Shown here: positions 1 through 7,179 of the stretch, in pieces
Numbering within the stretch: position 1 is the first letter of the stretch
Layout of the letters: each line of letters begins with the position of its first letter
DNA from: Methylobacterium sp. J-026
GTDB taxonomy: Bacteria > Pseudomonadota > Alphaproteobacteria > Rhizobiales > Beijerinckiaceae
Assembly: GCF_022829585.1 (NCBI RefSeq)
Contig: NZ_JAKSYC010000033.1
Coordinates: forward strand, 1 to 64,000
DNA: 64,000 nt
Direction of reading: 5' to 3'
Notes under the pieces: model-generated
Told to the model about the DNA's origin: nothing
The model's input: only the letters and a program-made list of their open reading frames with translations
Databases searched by the model: none
Program-made: the position numbers and the translations under genes

Positions 1-93
1 CGCGAATGACCCATCTCCAAGCGGATCAGCGACAGCACCAATCGACTGCACCGCGATAGCCGCCGAGGCCAGAAGCATAGTACGACGCAGCAT
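1..93 (-). CDS. N-terminus of a secreted protein (cut by window edge)
   Basis: An ATG at 93 reads leftward off the window for 31 codons without a stop. The start region looks like a signal peptide: MLRRTM, then a hydrophobic Leu/Ala stretch ending near SIGAVADP. A weak purine-rich ribosome site (GGAAA) lies about 7 bases upstream. The mature protein is outside the window, so no function can be given. The signal peptide is inference from composition only. Confidence 0.4.
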   Translation of the reverse strand, partial: MLRRTMLLASAAIAVQSIGAVADPLGDGSFA

Positions 94-251
94 CAGGTTT
101 CCGGATCATCCGAGGTCTGATCACACGGGATCGAGGGAAATGACCGTGCCGCCAGCCCGGCGACGGTCATCCTGCGAACGCTAGACCGCCCACATTGGTC
201 ACACATGTCAGGCGCGAGCAACGACGACGAGGTACGCTTAGTTTTATGGAC

Positions 252-277
252 GGTGCGGGACTCGTGAGTTCCGCACC
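252..277. repeat. 12-bp imperfect hairpin
   Basis: GGTGCGGG-ACTC-GT-GAGT-TCCGCACC folds into a near-perfect stem of 12 pairs (one G/T pair) with a 2-base loop. It sits between the secreted-protein start and the old transposase remnant. It may be a terminator-like structure or part of the old insertion sequence end. No T-run follows on either strand. Confidence 0.4.
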
Positions 278-301
278 ATCAAGCCGTCGGGTATCGACCG
301 A

Positions 302-516
302 GGCCGTGTCAAAACCCATTGATCGTGGCTGCCAGTGTCGATCAGCAGGATGACGACGGCGGCGCGGTGGGCTGCTTCAGGCTCGAATGGCCTGGATGAA
401 CCAGGTTGCGCCGAACAGTCGGATCATCCGCTTCACGTTGTAGGCGAGGATCGCGAGGCTCATCTCGGTTCTCACGCCTTTCAGGCCCTTCGTCAGGAAA
501 GGCGTACTGCCTGGCC
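302..516 (-). mobile_element. remnant of an older insertion sequence (transposase C-terminus)
   Basis: The minus strand encodes the last 46 codons of a transposase (377-516, stop TGA at 377-379). The segment FLTKGLKGVRTEMSL followed by AILAYNVKRM is the conserved C-terminal signature of IS1182/IS5-type DDE transposases. About 60 bases downstream a GTGTCAAAACCCA motif resembles an outer end of such elements, though this is only a resemblance. The fragment is cut at 516 by the IS3-family element. The rest of its transposase is not recognisable on the far side, so the copy was probably already degraded or was heavily rearranged later. Confidence 0.6.
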
Positions 517-545
517 TGCCCCCATCCGGTGGCCCAGGTTTGAAG

Positions 546-1446
546 TTAGTGCATCGTCGGTCGCGTGACGATGGCGGGGCGAGCGGACGGTACTGAGCCG
601 CCCGGTTCCGGTGGCCGGATGACGACCTCCGGCGCAGGCGGGCAGTAGCCGAGTGACGAGTGACGAGTGGGGTCGGATGCTGTTGTAGTACCTCCGCCAT
701 CGCTCGATCACGACGCTGGCTTCCTTGAGGGTGTAGAACACCTCGCCGTTGAGGAGTTCATCCCGTAGCTTCGCGTTGAAGCTCTCGCAGTACCCGTTTT
801 CCCAAGGACTGCCCGGCTCGATGTAGGCCGTCTTCGAGCCGACCGCTGTGATCCAGTCTTGGACGGCTTTGGCGATGAACTCCGGGCCATTGTCCGAACG
901 GATATGCTCGGGCACGCCGCGCAGGCTGAACAGATCCGAGAGGACATCGATCACGTCGTACGCCTTCAGCTTACGGGACACACGGATGGCCAGGCACTCA
1001 CGGGTGAACTCATCGACCACGTTCAGCATCCGATACTTGCGCCCATTGTGCGTGCGGTGCTCGACGAAGTCGTAAGACCAGACGTGGCCGGGCCGCTCCG
1101 GCCGCAAACGGAGGCAGGAGCCATCGTTGAGCCAGAGGCGGGCTCGCTTCGGCTGTCGCGCTGGAACCTTGAGCCCCTCCAGCCGCCAGATCCGTTCGAC
1201 CCGCTTCACGTTCACCGTCCAGCCATCGCGGCGGAGCATCGCCGTGATCCGACGGTAGCCGTAGCGCCCGTACTGGAGAGCCAGTGCGACGATGGCGGCG
1301 GTCAATGCCGCCTCGTCCTCGACCACCACGGCGCGCTTGCGCTGTGTCGAGCGGTGCTGACCAAGAACACGGCAAGCGAACCGTTCCGACACGCCATGCT
1401 CGGCAACAACGTGGTCGACGCAAGCCCGGCGGCGAGCCGGGCTCAG
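546..1446 (-). pseudogene. IS3-family transposase OrfB (DDE integrase), frameshifted tail
   Basis: Catalytic subunit of the IS3 transposase. The rve-type core shows all three acidic positions: Asp in SYDFV, Asp in SDNGPEF and Glu in ENGYCESFNAKLRDE. The frame is open upstream of the GTG at 1392 and overlaps the end of orfA, as expected for production of an OrfAB fusion by -1 frameshifting near 1446. A heptamer (CGAGTGA on the plus strand) is duplicated in tandem at 650-663. Removing one copy restores the expected ending RPHSSLGYCPPAPEV and a stop at 546. With the duplication, the frame reads a foreign tail to 493, so the last 40 or so residues are wrong. Confidence 0.8.
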
Positions 1447-1724
1447 AAGTTTCCCGAAGCTGCCTCCTTCAGGATGAGCTTCTCCAGCGTCAGGTCCGAG
1501 ATCGCCCGACGCAGGCGCAGGTTCTCCGTCTCCAAGGACTTCAGCTGCTTGACCTGATCACCCTTCAGGCCGCCGTACTCGGATCGCCAACGATAGTACG
1601 TGACCTCCGTCACCTCGATGGATCAGATTGCTTCGGAGACCTTGCGGCCCTGCGAGACCAAAACATCGACCTGACGCAGCTTCGCGACGATCTCTTCAGC
1701 CGTATGCTTCTTCCGACGCATCAT
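1443..1724 (-). pseudogene. IS3-family transposase OrfA (HTH), nonsense mutation
   Basis: DNA-binding subunit of the IS3 transposase. It begins MMRRKKHTAEEIVAKLRQVD behind a GGAGGA ribosome site. A helix-turn-helix follows, then a leucine-rich coiled coil (LKSLETENLRLRRAISDLTL). Codon 34 is TGA (1623-1625) where the context EAI-x-SIEVTEVTYYRW implies a sense codon, probably CGA. The downstream frame is intact to the stop at 1443. A truncated 33-residue product would lack the coiled coil, so this copy is inactive unless read through. Confidence 0.8.
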
Positions 1725-1829
1725 AACATCCTCCAAATGGCGCGAAGCCATACCTCAGGGAGGACCACTTTTCAGGGGGCAGGCCAGGCTGCTTCCAAGC
1801 GCAGAAGTGGGCCAGCCGAAGTTAAATAA

Positions 1830-2237
1830 GCCAGCGCTGCAGCTGAAAGCCGCGAAGCGGTAGCTGCCGACACCGAACGCTTTCTGCATCAGGTCAACGG
1901 GGCCGGATCGCGGCCGCTCGACAGCGCAAGTTGGCTGCAGCGGGCCGGATTGAACATCCGGAAGCCGTCGGACGCACGGCACATTGAGGCCATCGCCCTG
2001 GCCTAGGCGGCCAACATCCGAGTCAGCGGCAGCCAATTGCGTGCCGCAATTATGGCCGGGGTTGAAACACTGAGCGGGCGAAAGCGTTCGGGTACGATTC
2101 GCGACCTGCACCTGATCGTCGAGCGAGCCGCACATAATCCAAGTGTCCGAGTTGCGCGCAAAACCGAAAGACCGGTTTTGCGCACATTGGCGATCCGGCA
2201 TGGCGTAACCTGGCCGAAAACGGCCGGTCTGCTTTAG
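1830..2237 (+). pseudogene. decayed reading frame of unknown function
   Basis: The plus strand carries a protein-like frame of about 135 codons (ERFLHQVNGAG, WLQRAGLNIRKPSDARHIEA, AANIRVSGSQLRAAI) interrupted by a TAG at 2004-2006 and lacking an obvious start. Composition is helical and charged and looks like former coding sequence. I do not recognise the family. Its last 40 bases coincide with a dispersed repeat seen elsewhere in the window. The minus-strand reading of the same bases has no better claim. Confidence 0.3.
2193..2234 (+). repeat. dispersed repeat copy (TGGCCGAAAACGG type)
   Basis: The stretch ATCCGGCATGGCGTAACC followed by TGGCCGAAAACGG matches 24554-24584 at about 24 of 31 positions. 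Related cores lie at 8403-8428 and 24570-24595. The copies sit in or at the edge of gene-poor gaps. Confidence 0.45.
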
Positions 2238-2326
2238 AGTGGATGACAGCCGAAAGCGGACGTCACGCGCTCAGCATCACGTTTGAATGCCTTTTGTCGC
2301 TGGGGTTAGGGCGGACCAACAACTCC

Positions 2327-3391
2327 TCAGCGGAGATCAGCCGGCGTGACCTCGGCGCGATCGAAACCGCCTAGGCGGTAGACCAGCCACGACAGCAGCC
2401 AAGCCGCCGCGAAGAGACCGACGATCCCAAATCCGAGCGCGCCAAAGTTGTCGTTGACGGTGCCGATCCAGGTCCAAAACGTACCCTGGAGATCTAGCTT
2501 GCCGCCGATGAGGTTCAGCGCCTCCAGCGTGCCGATCACAAGCGCTACAACGACGGACACCATGGTGATGGTCAGGTTATAGGAAAGCTTCCGCATCGGC
2601 CGCACATAGGCCCAGCTGTACGCACTCAGCATCAGCACGCCGTCGGTAGCGTCGACCAGCGCCATGCCAGCAGTGAACAGGGCTGGAAATACGAGGATCA
2701 CCCATAAATCCGCGCCCTCGCTGGCCTGCGTCGCCGAGAGCCCGAACAGGCTCACCTCCGTCGCCGTATCGAAACCCAGCGCGAACAGGAAGCCCAGCGG
2801 GTACATGTGCCACGAGCAGGTCACGAGACGGAACAGCGGCCGAAGCAGGCGCGCGAGGACGCCCCGATCTGCGAGCAACATGTTGAGGTCCTCCTCGACG
2901 TAGCTGCCCGTGCGGCGCACCTGACGGAACGTGCGCCAGACGCTGGCGAGCACCACGAGGTTGACCAGCCCGATCAGGATGAGGAAAGCAGCCGAGACGC
3001 TCGTGCTGATGAGGCTGCCCAATCCCCGATAGGCTTCGGAAGCCGTCAGCAGGCTCTTGGCCGCAAGCGCCACAGCAGTGGCGGCGGCGACAATGACAGT
3101 GGAGTGGCCGAGCGCGAACCAGAAGCCAACGGTGACGGGCCGCTGACCGGCGTGCATGAGCTTGCGTGTGACGTTGTCTATGGCGGCGATATGGTCCGGG
3201 TCGACGGCGTGGCGCAGGCCAAAGACGTAGGCCAGGAGCGCGGTCGAGAGCAGTGAGGTCTGGCCAGAGAAGAGATCATAGGCCCAGAGCCAGGCTAAGA
3301 CATTAGTGGCGATCAAGATGAGATAGAGTAGACCGACCTTGCGCCATACTGAGCGAGGAGAGTTCTCTTCGGGTGGAACAATCGATGTCAC
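2327..3391 (-). CDS. NiCoT-family nickel/cobalt permease
   Basis: Inner-membrane secondary transporter of Ni2+/Co2+ (HoxN/NixA/NhlF family), 354 residues with about eight membrane segments. The family signature RHAVDPDHIAAIDN lies at residues 60-73 in the second helix. Other family motifs are GFWFALGHSTVIV and LGFDTATEV. I chose the GTG at 3391, which has a GGAG site about 10 bases upstream; the longer open frame to 3841 is not protein-like and overlaps the nitrile hydratase accessory gene. It lies 293 bases downstream of that gene on the same strand. Cobalt uptake next to a Co-type nitrile hydratase parallels NhlF of Rhodococcus, so cobalt is the likely substrate (inference). Confidence 0.9.
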   Translation of the reverse strand: MTSIVPPEENSPRSVWRKVGLLYLILIATNVLAWLWAYDLFSGQTSLLSTALLAYVFGLRHAVDPDHIAAIDNVTRKLMHAGQRPVTVGFWFALGHSTVIVAAATAVALAAKSLLTASEAYRGLGSLISTSVSAAFLILIGLVNLVVLASVWRTFRQVRRTGSYVEEDLNMLLADRGVLARLLRPLFRLVTCSWHMYPLGFLFALGFDTATEVSLFGLSATQASEGADLWVILVFPALFTAGMALVDATDGVLMLSAYSWAYVRPMRKLSYNLTITMVSVVVALVIGTLEALNLIGGKLDLQGTFWTWIGTVNDNFGALGFGIVGLFAAAWLLSWLVYRLGGFDRAEVTPADLR

Positions 3392-3657
3392 AGCCCTGCT
3401 CCGGATGCCCACACGCTCAGATCCCCGCTTTTGCTGTCTCTGCCGGCCACCTGGCCCGTAGCATCGTCGGAACCGCGCGGCGACGACGAGTCGGGCGGCC
3501 ATTAGATCCGTCGGGTGGGAGATGAGTCCGAGCCAAACCGTGTTCGACCGCAAGGCAGGCGGCCTGGCGACCATCGCGTTCAGCACATCCAATGGATTTC
3601 TACTCCACGGCCCGATTCGGTCATTGCCTTGCCATGCTGTTTTGAAAGTCAGGCGTG

Positions 3658-3688
3658 CACTCAAACTTGAGTGACGGCTTACCGTCAC
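3658..3688 (-). terminator. two overlapping perfect palindromes after the nitrile hydratase genes
   Basis: CACTCAA-AC-TTGAGTG (3658-3673) and GTGACGG-CTTA-CCGTCAC (3671-3688) are perfect 7-bp hairpins that share three bases; the second includes the stop codon of the accessory gene. No T-run follows on the minus strand. They may be terminators, RNA-processing structures, or a switch that sets expression of the downstream permease. Only the palindromes are seen directly. Confidence 0.4.
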
Positions 3689-3993
3689 GCCTCCGTGAGA
3701 CTCGGTATGACGTGCGCCTGCATCACGCATTCGAGGGCGGTCAGCCAGCACTCGTAGTAGTCCCAGCCGGGATCGTCGCGGGCGTGCGTGGCCTCCCACG
3801 CCGCGATCTCCGTGATCAACGCCTGCCGGAAGTCCTCCCATTCAAAGTGGCCTTCGCGTGCAAGCGCCACGGCCAGACCGAATGCCTGCCGCTCCCAGGG
3901 CTGATGGAAGCAAAGGCTCCCGTTGGCGCGGGGCGGCGTGTCAGGCTGCCCCATCATGCTCGCCACGGCAAAATGCTCGAAGCTCGTTTGCAT
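3685..3993 (-). CDS. nitrile hydratase accessory protein (P14K/NhlE-like)
   Basis: A 102-residue protein matching the small activator family that helps load cobalt into the alpha subunit of Co-type nitrile hydratase. Diagnostic segments are FHQPWERQAFGLAVALAREG and EIAAWEATH, then YYECWLTALE; the fold resembles the N-terminal part of the beta subunit. It starts 6 bases after the alpha-subunit stop, in the usual beta-alpha-accessory order. It is probably cotranslated with nthA. Length is close to the family norm. Confidence 0.88.
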   Translation of the reverse strand: MQTSFEHFAVASMMGQPDTPPRANGSLCFHQPWERQAFGLAVALAREGHFEWEDFRQALITEIAAWEATHARDDPGWDYYECWLTALECVMQAHVIPSLTEA

Positions 3994-3999
3994 AAGGCC

Positions 4000-4623
4000 T
4001 CAGGCCGCCTTCGGCAGGGCGACCGCCACGCCCATCATCGCTTCTGGCGTGACCAACTCCGCGAGTTCGTCCTCACTCAGGCCCTGGGAGCCGTCCGGCC
4101 TCTCCGGAACGACAAACCAGCGGATCTGGGCCGAGCTGTCCCAGGTCCGGATCTCCTTCGCTGGGTCGACGTCCAGGCCGAACTCCTTGAGCACCGCCCG
4201 CGGCTCACGGGCCGCACGAGCGCGGAAGGACGGATCCTTGTACCAGTAGGGTGGCAGCCCTAGCACTGGCCAGGGATAGCAAGAGCATAGCGTGCAGATG
4301 ATGAGGTTGTGCACCTGCGGCGTATTCGCGACGGCGCGCATGTGCTCGCCCTCCGCGCCTGCCGCTCCTGTGGGCAGCCCGAGCTGCGCCACAGCGGCCA
4401 TTGTGTCTGTCACGAGCAGCGCCTTGAACGCGTCGTCGGTCCAGGCCCGCGCGACGAGCTTGGCGCCGTTGAACGGGCCCATCTCGGTGGCGAAGGTCTG
4501 CATGACCTTGTCGACGGTCTGGTTGGTGATGACGCCCTTCGCGATCAGCAAGGCCTCAAGCGCCCGCACGCGCGCCGCGTTGCGCGCCTCGCGGTCAGGG
4601 GGATAGGCAAAGCGGTCGGTCAT
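4000..4623 (-). CDS. nthA: nitrile hydratase alpha subunit, cobalt type
   Basis: Catalytic subunit of nitrile hydratase, which hydrates nitriles to amides in the cytoplasm. The 207-residue length is normal. The metal-binding claw CTLCSC lies at residues 110-115. Threonine at position 111 marks the cobalt class; iron enzymes have serine there. Cys113 and Cys115 are the residues oxidised to sulfinate/sulfenate in the family. The following YPWPVLGLPPYWYK is also conserved. It sits 9 bases after nthB and before the accessory gene, and the CobW GTPase and Ni/Co permease nearby fit the cobalt assignment. Confidence 0.95.
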   Translation of the reverse strand: MTDRFAYPPDREARNAARVRALEALLIAKGVITNQTVDKVMQTFATEMGPFNGAKLVARAWTDDAFKALLVTDTMAAVAQLGLPTGAAGAEGEHMRAVANTPQVHNLIICTLCSCYPWPVLGLPPYWYKDPSFRARAAREPRAVLKEFGLDVDPAKEIRTWDSSAQIRWFVVPERPDGSQGLSEDELAELVTPEAMMGVAVALPKAA

Positions 4624-4632
4624 CGGTTTCCC

Positions 4633-5367
4633 TCAAGCGGCAGTCTGGTCGGCAACCGGGCGGACATAGGCGTCAAACAGGTCTGCGTAGATGAAGAAGC
4701 CGGGTTCGGCGTTGCCCGGCCAGAGGTGCTGCGGGTCGAACTTCACGCAGTAGACTGGCATGGCCGGTCCGATGCCGTCTGGCCCGGTCGAGCACAGGTA
4801 ACTGAACGCATCATCGTAGACGGTTTCAATGACCCCGACCTTGTTGCGCAGGTAACCGGGCAGCCGGGTATGCTCGACCGTCGGCGGATCAGCCACCAAC
4901 ACCGTATCACCCACGCTAAAGCGTGGCTTGTCCGCCCACTGATGCCAGGGCGAGTCGCCGTCGATTAGGTACTTGTGGATCCGGTCGTCGACTTCCGAGG
5001 TACCACCGGATGGGAGGGATTTCGCCGGATCGGCAAGGTATTCGTCGGTGCGGGCGTCGAGCTCGGCTTGAGTGATGTAGCCGTTGGCGACGAAGTATCC
5101 GGAGATGCCGCCGAGCCACTTCTCGTAATAACGATACTTGAAGTAGTCGAACGGGTTCATCGCCTCGGCGCCCTTGCGCAGATCGGCCCAGGACCAGACC
5201 GTGCGGAAGGTACTGGAGGTCTGCGGCAGGTTGAGCTGCGGGCTGAGTGCCATCATGGCGGTGTGGATGCCGAAGATGCGCTCCTCCCAAGGCTCGACGA
5301 AGACGCGCAGCTCGGGTTGAACGGGGTCGAGGCCTTCGAGGCCACCTAGGGTGTGCTGGAGCTTCAT
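4633..5367 (-). CDS. nthB: nitrile hydratase beta subunit
   Basis: Structural partner of the alpha subunit in the alpha2beta2 nitrile hydratase, 244 residues. Family features are MKLQHTLGGLEGLDPV at the start, FEPWEERIFG-type segment (VEPWEERIFG), YYEKWLGGI, and a C-terminal SH3-like half with RLPGYLRNKVGVIE and YCVKFDPQHLWPG. A GGAGGT ribosome site precedes the ATG at 5367. Beta-before-alpha order is typical of cobalt enzymes such as that of Rhodococcus rhodochrous J1. No amidase gene is present in the window to process the amide product. Confidence 0.95.
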   Translation of the reverse strand: MKLQHTLGGLEGLDPVQPELRVFVEPWEERIFGIHTAMMALSPQLNLPQTSSTFRTVWSWADLRKGAEAMNPFDYFKYRYYEKWLGGISGYFVANGYITQAELDARTDEYLADPAKSLPSGGTSEVDDRIHKYLIDGDSPWHQWADKPRFSVGDTVLVADPPTVEHTRLPGYLRNKVGVIETVYDDAFSYLCSTGPDGIGPAMPVYCVKFDPQHLWPGNAEPGFFIYADLFDAYVRPVADQTAA

Positions 5368-5378
5368 GGGACCTCCGT

Positions 5379-5897
5379 TCAGCGTGCGGGCGCGGCGGCG
5401 CCGGGACGTTCGGTCAGAGCTTTCGCCAGTATCTCGGAGACGATGCCAAAGAGGGCGCCGATCAGCATCGAGAAGCCGGCCACGAGGGTCGGATGGGTAA
5501 GCCCCGCATCAAGCACGCCATGGCCGGTCGCCTGCGTCGTGCCGACCAGCGATGCGAAGCCGAAGACGATGGCCGGCGGGTAGCCGAGAAAGCCGGCGGA
5601 GGCGGCGAGGATCATGATGCCACTTCCGAGACCGACCGAGATGGCCGCGAGGGTCGGCGAGCCTGGTGCGGTCGTGATCGCCAGCAGGCAGAGGCTCGCG
5701 ATCGCGACGCCGATCCAGTTCGAGGCGACCGACTTGACGAACCCCAATACTCCGCCGCCGCAGGCGAAGAAGGACGCCCAGGCGATGAAGGTCACCCAGA
5801 CTGGGATCGGGAGGACGGTAGCCGTGATGTAGGTGTCGAGACCGCCGAGAATGGCGATGCTGGTGGCCAGGGCGAGCGTCGGTGGCATCATGATCAT
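5379..5897 (-). CDS. DUF1097-type membrane protein
   Basis: A 172-residue protein with five or so hydrophobic segments rich in Gly/Ala, resembling DUF1097 inner-membrane proteins of unknown function. I chose the ATG at 5897, 11 bases after the CobW stop, behind a G-rich stretch; a longer start at 5933 would overlap cobW. It ends 11 bases before nthB, so it belongs to the nitrile hydratase operon. Its place between a metal chaperone and the enzyme suggests a transport role for nitrile, amide or metal, but this is inference from position only. Confidence 0.7.
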   Translation of the reverse strand: MIMMPPTLALATSIAILGGLDTYITATVLPIPVWVTFIAWASFFACGGGVLGFVKSVASNWIGVAIASLCLLAITTAPGSPTLAAISVGLGSGIMILAASAGFLGYPPAIVFGFASLVGTTQATGHGVLDAGLTHPTLVAGFSMLIGALFGIVSEILAKALTERPGAAAPAR

Positions 5898-5908
5898 CCC
5901 CCATTCCG

Positions 5909-6916
5909 TCAGGCTGCTTGAGCCACGCCGCATTGCACGATGCCACGTTCGATCTCCCCGGCATCAAGGTTGCGGCCGATGAACACGATTTCACCGCACC
6001 GCGGTTCGCCGGAACGCCAGGGACGACCGGGCCGGCCATCGAGCGTCATGTGCACGCCGTGAAAAACGTAGCGCCGCGCCTCACCGATAAACGGGACGAT
6101 GCCCTTAATCCGCAGGATGTCGGCTCCCCGATCCTGCACGAAGCGGTTCAGCCATTGGAAGAACGTCGTCGGATCGAGATCCCCCTCGGGGCGGAGCGCG
6201 ACGCTCGTGATCGCGTCGTCGTGCTCGTGCTCCACATCCGACAGCAGTTCCGGCTCGATAGCTAGGGCGTTCCTCAGGTCGAAGGCCCGGATGCCGAGCA
6301 GTTCGCTGGCCGGCACCGACCCGTCACGCATGCGCCTGATGCGAGCCAATGGATTGATGTGGCGCAACTCAGTCTCGCAAGCTGCAAGTTCCGCCTCGAC
6401 GACGAGATCAGTTTTGTTGAGGAGGAGGATGTCAGCGAAAGCGATCTGTTCTTTTGCGACGTTCTCCCTGCCCGCTGCCTCGGCCTCCTCGCCTATGGAC
6501 AGCCAGAGCGGGTTATGGCGGGCATCGACGACGGTCACGAACGCGTCGAGTTCCGTCGATGCGCGGAGCCCCTCGTCCAGCATGAAGCTCTGAATGACGG
6601 GTGCGGGGTCGGCGAGGCCCGTGGTCTCGATCAGGATGCGCCGGACGGGCTGCGGCCGGGAGAGAAGGCGCTCGATCGTCGTGACGAGATCGGCCCGGAC
6701 CGTACAACAGATGCAACCGTTGTTGATCTCGATGACGTCTTCGTCGACGCCGATGACCAATTGACCGTCAATCCCAATTGCGCCGAACTCGTTGACGATG
6801 ACAGCTGTCCCTTCAGCCTCTTCCTGAGAGAGAAGATGGTTGAGGAGGGTGGTCTTACCGGAGCCCAGAAAGCCCGTTAGGACTGTGACGGGTACTTTTC
6901 CTGTCATCGTCGCCAT
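5909..6916 (-). CDS. CobW/COG0523-family GTPase metallochaperone
   Basis: G3E-family P-loop GTPase, 335 residues, likely delivering cobalt to the nitrile hydratase. Walker A is GFLGSGKTT (15-23). The metal-binding GCICC motif has Cys68, Cys70 and Cys71. The guanine motif is NKTD. The CobW C-terminal domain is recognisable at about 235-330 (SVALRPEGDLD, RIKGIV, FIGRNLD). It is the first large gene of the operon and just precedes the DUF1097 gene. Homologues occur in other Co- and Fe-type nitrile hydratase clusters as activators, which supports the role here. Confidence 0.9.
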   Translation of the reverse strand: MATMTGKVPVTVLTGFLGSGKTTLLNHLLSQEEAEGTAVIVNEFGAIGIDGQLVIGVDEDVIEINNGCICCTVRADLVTTIERLLSRPQPVRRILIETTGLADPAPVIQSFMLDEGLRASTELDAFVTVVDARHNPLWLSIGEEAEAAGRENVAKEQIAFADILLLNKTDLVVEAELAACETELRHINPLARIRRMRDGSVPASELLGIRAFDLRNALAIEPELLSDVEHEHDDAITSVALRPEGDLDPTTFFQWLNRFVQDRGADILRIKGIVPFIGEARRYVFHGVHMTLDGRPGRPWRSGEPRCGEIVFIGRNLDAGEIERGIVQCGVAQAA

Positions 6917-7110
6917 TCACCACCCTTCGCCGCGCCCTGCTTCGGCGCAGCAAAGATTAGGAGGCGCTCTTCATCCTCGTATAGCTCAGCATCGCGACGG
7001 ATTCCGCCATTCGGCACGCAGATTCGGACATCCCTACCATGCTGCACCTCCAATAGGCATTTGTCGCCGCTTGCATTTGCAATGAGAGATGATCTTCGGG
7101 AGCGGGCCAA
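6904..7110 (-). CDS. possible small protein overlapping cobW start
   Basis: A 68-codon frame beginning TTG at 7110 ends with TGA at 6904, overlapping the cobW start by 13 bases. The C-terminal half (RRDAELYEDEERLLIFAAP) is protein-like. A stronger ribosome site, GGAGGTGCAGC, lies in front of an ATG in a different frame nearby (a 27-codon peptide ending at 6957). Either could be translated and could couple to cobW, or the region may be a leader. I do not recognise the protein. Confidence 0.3.
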   Translation of the reverse strand: MARSRRSSLIANASGDKCLLEVQHGRDVRICVPNGGIRRDAELYEDEERLLIFAAPKQGAAKGGEWRR

Positions 7111-7179
7111 CTAAGAACGCATCCACTCCACAGAAAGCGCTGTTCGTGTGAGCCTGAACCGCCGAGTCTCACGTGTCGG

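Larger units (their letters stand above)
517..1781 (-). mobile_element. IS3-family insertion sequence, IS407-like, inactivated
   Basis: The element starts TGCCCCC at 517 and ends GGGGGCA at 1781, giving 7-bp perfect terminal inverted repeats with further partial similarity inside (TGGCCC against TGGTCC). The flanking four bases are GGCC on both sides (513-516 and 1782-1785), a 4-bp target duplication as expected for the IS407 subgroup. Inside are two minus-strand frames, orfA and orfB, in the usual order and overlapping in different frames. Both are damaged, so the copy should not transpose by itself, although intact ends could still be moved by a related transposase. Confidence 0.85.

Noticed and set aside
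3392-3684. Cobalamin riboswitch upstream of the Ni/Co permease
   Set aside because: No B12-box-like segment or matching fold could be found on the minus strand; only the two palindromes are supported.
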